Assembly: GCA_007121115.1 (NCBI GenBank) | Contig: SKMI01000155.1 | Coordinates: forward strand, 1-12,964 | Reading direction: 5' to 3' | DNA length: 12,964 nt | From: Paracoccaceae bacterium | GTDB lineage: Bacteria > Pseudomonadota > Alphaproteobacteria > Rhodobacterales > Rhodobacteraceae | Shown here: one piece after another, positions 6,888-12,964 of the stretch | How positions within the stretch are numbered: position 1 is the first letter of the stretch | How the letters are laid out: each line of letters begins with the position of its first letter | Notes under the pieces: generated by a model | Told to the model about the DNA's origin: nothing | Databases searched by the model: none | Seen by the model: the letters and a program-made list of their open reading frames with translations, nothing else | Translations under genes and position numbers: made by a program

Positions 6888-7736
6888 ATGTTCCCCACCC
6901 CCGTCGAGCGCCGCTCCACCGCCATTCAGGCCGGATACAAGGCGCTGCTGCCCTTCGCGCTGATCCTGTGGCTGCTGCCGCTGCTGATGGTCGCGCTGTT
7001 TTCCATCAAGCCCGATGCCGATTTCACCCAAGGAAACCTCTGGGGCCTGCCTTCGACCTTCGCGGGGTTCGAGAACTACACCCGCGTGTTCACCGACAGC
7101 GCCATGCCGCGCTATCTGCTCAACTCGATCTTCATCACCGTGCCGACGGTGATCGGCGCGGTGGCGCTGTCCTGCATGACGGGCTTCGCGCTGGGGGTGT
7201 ATCGCTTCCGGGGCAATATCTGGATCTTCTTCATGTTCGTGGCAGGGAATTTCGTGCCCTTCCAGATCCTGATGGTGCCGGTGCGCGACCTGACGGTGAA
7301 CATGGGGCTTTATGACACGCGGATGGGGCTGGTGCTGTTTCATATCGCGTTCCAGACCGGTTTCTGCACGCTCTTCATGCGTAATTTCATCCGCGCCCTG
7401 CCGCGCGAGCTGATCGAGGCCGCGCGGGTCGAGGGCGTCAGTGAAATCCGCATCTTCTGGTATGTGGTGCTGCCGCTGATGCGCCCGGCCATCGCGGCGC
7501 TGAGCGTGCTGATCTTCACCTTCATCTGGAATGACTATTTCTGGGCCGTGGTGCTGACCCAGGGGGTCGAATCCCAGCCCGTCACCGCCGGGATCACCGC
7601 CTTCAACAGCCAGTTCCGCGCCGCTTATCACATGATGAGCGCGGGCAGCATCATCGCCGCCCTGCCGCCCGTGATGATGTTCTTCCTGATGCAGAAACAC
7701 TTCATCGCGGGGCTGACACTCGGAGCCGTGAAATGA
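6888..7736 (+). CDS. ABC sugar importer permease 2, MalG/UgpE type (282 aa)
   Basis: The second membrane subunit of the importer, forming a heterodimer with the product of 5958-6884. Hydrophobic segments lie near residues 18-40, 78-104, 110-132, 143-166, 199-222 and 250-270. The EAA loop is about 173-200 (RELIEAARVEGVSE ... LP), with EAA at 177-179. The protein ends close after the last helix, as usual for MalG-type subunits. It starts three bases after the permease 1 stop, with a G-rich ribosome site inside the end of that gene, and is followed 22 bp later by the alpha-galactosidase gene. Confidence 0.95.
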   Translation: MFPTPVERRSTAIQAGYKALLPFALILWLLPLLMVALFSIKPDADFTQGNLWGLPSTFAGFENYTRVFTDSAMPRYLLNSIFITVPTVIGAVALSCMTGFALGVYRFRGNIWIFFMFVAGNFVPFQILMVPVRDLTVNMGLYDTRMGLVLFHIAFQTGFCTLFMRNFIRALPRELIEAARVEGVSEIRIFWYVVLPLMRPAIAALSVLIFTFIWNDYFWAVVLTQGVESQPVTAGITAFNSQFRAAYHMMSAGSIIAALPPVMMFFLMQKHFIAGLTLGAVK

Positions 7737-7758
7737 CATCGACCCAAAGGGGCGTCAC

Positions 7759-9111
7759 ATGAAAAAGATCGCGTTCATCGGGGCCGGGTCCACGGTCTTT
7801 ATGAAGAACCTGATCGGCGACGCGTTGCTGCGCCCGGCCCTGGCCGATGCCCATATCGCCCTGATGGATATCGACGCGGCCCGGCTGGAAGAATCCGCCC
7901 TCGTTGCCCGCAAGCTGGTGACAAGCCTCGGCGCTGGCGCGCGTGTGACGGCGACAACCGACCGCCGCGCTGCGCTCGATGGTGCCGATTTCGTCATCGT
8001 CGCCTTCCAGATCGGCGGCTACAAGCCCTGCACGGTCACGGATTTCGAAATCCCCAAGGCCTATGGCCTGCGCCAGACCATCGCCGACACGCTGGGTGTG
8101 GGCGGCATCATGCGCGGGCTGCGCACGGTTCCCCACCTCTGGGCCTTGGCCCAGGACATGCGCGCGCTCTGCCCCGATGCGCTGATGCTCAACTATGTCA
8201 ACCCCATGGCGATCAACACCTGGGCCCTGACCGCGCGCTACCCCGAAGTCCGGCAAGTTGGCCTCTGCCATTCCGTGCAGGGCACCGCCGAGGAGCTTGC
8301 CCGCGATCTCGGCCTAGCCGTCGCCGACCTGCGCTACCGCGCTGCGGGCATTAACCACATGGCGTTTTACCTGACCCTTGAAGCCCGCGACGGCACCGGC
8401 TGGCGCGACCTCTACCCCGCCCTGCGCGAAGGCTACCGCGCCGGGCGCATCCCGCTGGACAACGCCGCGAACCCTCGCTGCCCCAACCTCGTGCGCTATG
8501 AGGTGATGGAGCATTTCGGCCATTTCGTCACCGAATCCTCCGAGCATTTCGCCGAATACGTCCCGTGGTTCATCAAGTCCCACCGCCCCGACCTGATCGA
8601 GTGCTTCCGCATCCCGCTCGACGAATACCCCAAACGCTGCGAGGAACAGATTGCCGCCTGGACCACCCAGGCCGAGGCGCTGAAGTCCGCGCCGACCATT
8701 GACCACACCCCGACCCACGAATACGCCGCCACCATCATGGACAGCATCACCACCGGCACCCCCGCCGTGATCTACGGCAACCACGCCAATCGCGGCCATA
8801 TCCCGCAACTGCCCGAAGGCGCCGCCGTCGAGGTCCCCACGCTGGTCGATGCCAATGGCCTGCACCCCACGGTCGTTCCCGACCTGCCGCCGCACCTGAT
8901 CGCGCTCATGCGCACCAACCTCAACGTGCAGGAACTGACCGTGCAGGCGCTCCTGACCGAAAACCGCGAGCATATCTACCATGCCGCCATGCTCGACCCG
9001 CGCACCGCGGCTGAACTGGACCTGCGCCAGATCCGCGCGCTGGTGGATGATCTGATCGCCGCCCACGGCGACTGGCTTCCCGACTGGTGCCGGAATCGCA
9101 AAGCCGCCTGA
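7759..9111 (+). CDS. melA: GH4 alpha-galactosidase, MelA-like (450 aa)
   Basis: Cytoplasmic glycosidase of family GH4, which cleaves alpha-galactosides through a transient oxidation of the sugar at C3 using bound NAD+ and a divalent metal such as Mn2+. The N-terminal Rossmann motif GAGST is at residues 8-12. The metal-binding Cys170 (CHSVQG, 170-175) and His200 (GINHMAF, 197-203) are in place, with NYVNPM at 145-150. As recalled, the whole length follows Escherichia coli MelA closely, including QIGGY.PCTVTDFE, ESSEHFAEY and the C-terminal LVDDLIAAHGDWLP. There is no signal peptide, so the substrate must be imported intact by the transporter encoded just upstream. AAGGGG precedes the ATG. Other GH4 members are alpha-glucosidases or alpha-galacturonidases, but the MelA-like motifs and downstream galactose genes favour galactosides. 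Confidence 0.92.
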   Translation: MKKIAFIGAGSTVFMKNLIGDALLRPALADAHIALMDIDAARLEESALVARKLVTSLGAGARVTATTDRRAALDGADFVIVAFQIGGYKPCTVTDFEIPKAYGLRQTIADTLGVGGIMRGLRTVPHLWALAQDMRALCPDALMLNYVNPMAINTWALTARYPEVRQVGLCHSVQGTAEELARDLGLAVADLRYRAAGINHMAFYLTLEARDGTGWRDLYPALREGYRAGRIPLDNAANPRCPNLVRYEVMEHFGHFVTESSEHFAEYVPWFIKSHRPDLIECFRIPLDEYPKRCEEQIAAWTTQAEALKSAPTIDHTPTHEYAATIMDSITTGTPAVIYGNHANRGHIPQLPEGAAVEVPTLVDANGLHPTVVPDLPPHLIALMRTNLNVQELTVQALLTENREHIYHAAMLDPRTAAELDLRQIRALVDDLIAAHGDWLPDWCRNRKAA

Positions 9112-9169
9112 TCTTCATCTTGCGAAAAATACCCAAGCCCACCCGCGCCCAACAGACCGAAGGCCCGCA
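9112..9169 (+). other. Short spacer between melA-like and dehydratase genes
   Basis: This 58-bp spacer is the second longest in the rightward operon. It starts with TTCATCTTGCGAAAAATAC (9114-9132), an AT-rich stretch that resembles, from memory, a short element often seen after genes in Rhodobacterales. No hairpin or T-run is evident, so termination here is not supported. A weak GAAGG ribosome site precedes the dehydratase ATG. Confidence 0.3.
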
Positions 9170-10878
<1,709 letters not shown>

Positions 10879-10879
<1 letters not shown>

Positions 10880-11646
10880 TGACCCTGCCGATCTATCCCG
10901 ACCTGAACGGTGCCTCGGTCTTCATCACCGGCGGCGGCTCCGGCATTGGCGCAGGCCTGACCGAGGCCTTCCTGCGCCAAGGCGCGCGCGTAGCTTTCGT
11001 GCAGCGCTCGGATGCGACCCCCTTCTGCGACGAGATGGAGGCCGCCACGGGCAACCGCCCCCGCTTCATCGCCTGCGACATCACCGACCCGGCGGCCCTG
11101 CAAGCCGCCATTGCCGACGCCACCGAGGCCCACGGCCCGGTGCAGGTGCTGGTCAACAACGCCGCCAACGACCAGCGCCATACGCTCGAGGACGTCACGC
11201 CCGAGTTCATGGACTGGGCGCTGGCGATCAATTTCAAATGCTATGTGACGGCCATTCAGGCGGTCGCCCCGGCGATGCGCGCGGCAGGGAAGGGGGCGAT
11301 CATCAACATCACCTCGATCAGCTACATGATGGGCAATGCGGGCTATCCGCTCTACACGGCGGCCAATTCCGCGCTGAACGGGCTGACCCGCAGCCTGGCG
11401 CGCGAATTCGGCCCCGACCGGGTGCGCGTCAACGCGCTGGCGCCGGGCTGGGTGATGACGCCGAAACAGTTGGAACAGTGGGTCACACCCGAAGGCCTGG
11501 CCGAGCACATGAAGCGCCAGGCCCTGCCGGACACGCTGGAACCCGCGGATATTGCCGGGGGGGTGCTGTTCCTCGCCTCCGACGCCAGCCGCGCCATGAC
11601 CGGGCAGGCGCTGGTGATCGACGGTGGGGTGGTGGTGACTGGATGA
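10879..11646 (+). CDS. Short-chain dehydrogenase, probable D-galactose 1-dehydrogenase, with an atypical YxxxN active site (255 aa)
   Basis: A classical-length SDR that by context oxidises galactose at C1 to the lactone with NAD(P)+. The nucleotide-binding motif TGGGSGIG is at residues 17-24, NNAAN at 93-97, catalytic Asn118, Ser146 and Tyr159. The usual catalytic lysine four residues after the tyrosine is replaced by Asn163 (YTAAN). The rest of the fold is well kept, including the PGWVMT segment (189-194) and the GQALVIDGG ending. The general sequence resembles galactose and xylose dehydrogenases of rhizobia and Caulobacter. AAGGGAG precedes the ATG, which overlaps the dehydratase stop by one base; its own stop overlaps the kinase start as ATGA. 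The position in the operon supports galactose dehydrogenase, but the missing lysine leaves activity and substrate uncertain. Confidence 0.8.
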
Positions 11647-12554
11647 GCGTTCCGGACTGGATAGCTGCCGACTGGGGCACCTCGCATCTGCGGGTCTGGG
11701 GGCTGAAGGCGGGGCAGGTGCTCCACCACGCCGCCTCGGATCAGGGGATGGGGAGCCTGACCCGTGCGGGGTTCGAGCCCGCGCTTCTGGCGCTTGTCGC
11801 CGACTGGTTGCCGGACGCGCAGGTAACGCCCGTTTTGGTCTGTGGCATGGCGGGCAGCCGTCAGGGCTGGGTCGAGGCGCCCTATCGCGCGGTGCCCTGC
11901 ACGCCGCTGGGCGGGCCGCTGGCGCAAGCGCCGTGCCGCGATCTGCGGTTGTCGGTCCATGTCGTCTCGGGGTTGAAGCAAGCCAAACCCGCCGATGTGA
12001 TCCGGGGCGAGGAAACCCAGGTCGCGGGGTTCCTTGCGCAAAACCCCGGCTGGGACGGGGTGATCTGCCTGCCGGGCACGCACAGCAAATGGGTCCATGT
12101 CAGCGCGGGTGAGGTGGTCAGCTTCCAGACCTTCCTGACCGGCGAGATGTTCGCGCTCCTGTCCGAAGCGTCGGTCCTGCGCCACTCGGTCGCGGGCTGG
12201 GCCGAGGAGGGGTTCACCGAGGGCGTTGCGCAAGGCATGGAGCGGCCCGAGCGCCTGCTGGCGCGCCTCTTCTCCATCCGCGCCGAGGCGCTTCTGGAAG
12301 GGCGCGACCCCGCATACGCCCGTGCCCGCCTGTCGGGGCTGTTGATCGGGGCGGAACTGGCGGCGGCGAAACCCTACTGGCTGGGCCAGCGCGTGGCCGT
12401 CATCGGCGCCGAGCGCCTGTCACTTAATTACGCGCAGGCCCTCGCCACACTTTCGGTGCCGGTCACCACCCATGACGCCACCGTGATGACGCTTGCCGGG
12501 CTCACAGCCGCCCGCGCCCTGCTACCCGATACGGAGCGCCCATGCGTGAACTGA
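11643..12554 (+). CDS. dgoK: 2-dehydro-3-deoxygalactonokinase (303 aa)
   Basis: Phosphorylates 2-keto-3-deoxygalactonate with ATP to the 6-phosphate in the cytoplasm. The family hallmarks are all visible: the N-terminal phosphate loop AADWGTSHLRVW (8-19), CGMAGSRQGW (67-76), RGEETQ (121-126), LPGTHSKW (143-150) and TFLTGE (163-168). The length is close to the 292 aa of E. coli DgoK. The open frame continues far upstream across the dehydrogenase gene, but ATG 11643 is chosen because it aligns with the family N-terminus and overlaps the dehydrogenase stop as ATGA. Its stop lies 13 bases inside the aldolase gene, so the two are translationally coupled. Confidence 0.95.
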   Translation: MSVPDWIAADWGTSHLRVWGLKAGQVLHHAASDQGMGSLTRAGFEPALLALVADWLPDAQVTPVLVCGMAGSRQGWVEAPYRAVPCTPLGGPLAQAPCRDLRLSVHVVSGLKQAKPADVIRGEETQVAGFLAQNPGWDGVICLPGTHSKWVHVSAGEVVSFQTFLTGEMFALLSEASVLRHSVAGWAEEGFTEGVAQGMERPERLLARLFSIRAEALLEGRDPAYARARLSGLLIGAELAAAKPYWLGQRVAVIGAERLSLNYAQALATLSVPVTTHDATVMTLAGLTAARALLPDTERPCVN

Positions 12555-12964
12555 TTGCCATCCTGCGCGGGATCACCCCGGCCGATGCCGTGCCTGTCAC
12601 CCGCGCGCTGATAACCACCGGAATCACCAGAATCGAGGTGCCCCTGAATTCGCCCGATCCGCTGGACAGCATCCGGGCCATGGTCGCGGACTGCGGGGCG
12701 GAAGCGCAGATCGGCGCCGGCACGGTGCTGGAAGTGGCGCAGGTAGAGGCCGTTGCCGCCACGGGCGCGCACCTCGTTGTTTCGCCCGACTGCAACCCGC
12801 AGGTCATCGCCGCCACCCGCAGCGCGGGCATGCTCAGCTTCCCCGGTGTCTTTACCGCGACCGAGGCCTTCGCCGCCCTGCGCGCCGGGGCCTCGGGCCT
12901 CAAGCTGTTTCCGGCCGCGCTGATCGGTCCTGCGGGTCTGTCGGCCATGCGCGCGGTGTTGCCA
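12542..12964 (+). CDS. dgoA: 2-dehydro-3-deoxy-6-phosphogalactonate aldolase, C-terminus cut by window end
   Basis: Class I aldolase that splits 2-keto-3-deoxy-6-phosphogalactonate into pyruvate and glyceraldehyde 3-phosphate. 141 codons are present, about two thirds of the usual 205 or so. Key residues are visible: Glu32 in TRIEVPLNSP, GAGTVL at 58-63, SPDCNP at 81-86 and the Schiff-base Lys121 in GLKLFPA. The PLNSPDP segment suits DgoA rather than the gluconate-type Eda aldolase. The ATG lies inside the end of dgoK (13-bp overlap). No strong ribosome site is obvious (ACGGAGCGCCC precedes), consistent with coupling to the kinase. Confidence 0.93.
   Translation, partial: MRELIAILRGITPADAVPVTRALITTGITRIEVPLNSPDPLDSIRAMVADCGAEAQIGAGTVLEVAQVEAVAATGAHLVVSPDCNPQVIAATRSAGMLSFPGVFTATEAFAALRAGASGLKLFPAALIGPAGLSAMRAVLP

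Noticed and set aside
5934..7739. A 601-codon open frame on the minus strand opposite both permease genes
   Set aside because: Its product is extremely rich in His, Asp, Gln, Glu and Arg without any domain, typical of the antisense frame of a GC-rich gene encoding membrane helices. The plus-strand permeases have clear family motifs.

Overview
The window is GC-rich, densely packed DNA that reads as an alphaproteobacterium, probably of the Rhodobacteraceae/Roseobacter group. This is inferred from gene content, codon style and the protein flavours, not from a marker gene. Every gene is intact except the two cut by the window ends. I see no tRNA, rRNA, CRISPR array, insertion sequence or phage gene.

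Left part, minus strand (1-2399): a short AMP-forming acetyl-CoA synthetase (AcsA type) overlaps, by an ATGA junction, the start of a thiamine-diphosphate 2-oxo acid dehydrogenase E1 alpha subunit that runs off the window. This is a C2/C3 (acetate, pyruvate or acetoin) module. The 256-bp gap before it (2400-2655) holds an FNR/CRP-type palindrome and an 8-bp direct repeat.

Central and right part (2656-12964): a divergent alpha-galactoside catabolic locus. Leftward from about 4526 run an IclR-family regulator and the ATPase of a CUT1 sugar ABC importer. Rightward from 4640 run the sugar-binding protein, two permeases, a GH4 MelA-like alpha-galactosidase, an IlvD/Edd-family sugar-acid dehydratase, a short-chain sugar dehydrogenase, 2-dehydro-3-deoxygalactonokinase (DgoK), and 2-dehydro-3-deoxy-6-phosphogalactonate aldolase (DgoA, cut by the window end). 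No gap in this rightward series exceeds 70 bp and the last three junctions overlap, so it looks like one transcription unit.

Together these genes predict: an alpha-galactoside is bound in the periplasm and imported intact; the cytoplasmic GH4 enzyme releases free galactose; galactose is oxidised to galactonate, dehydrated to 2-keto-3-deoxygalactonate, phosphorylated and cleaved to pyruvate and glyceraldehyde 3-phosphate. This is the oxidative De Ley-Doudoroff route, used here instead of the Leloir pathway. The dehydratase is of the IlvD/Edd iron-sulfur type rather than the enolase-superfamily DgoD. No galactonolactonase is present in the window.

The intergenic region between the regulator and the binding protein carries a perfect 6-5-6 palindrome and a weaker copy exactly 20 bp away. 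They overlap plausible divergent promoters and are good candidates for IclR operators. The most unusual protein feature is the dehydrogenase, whose SDR catalytic motif reads YxxxN instead of YxxxK.
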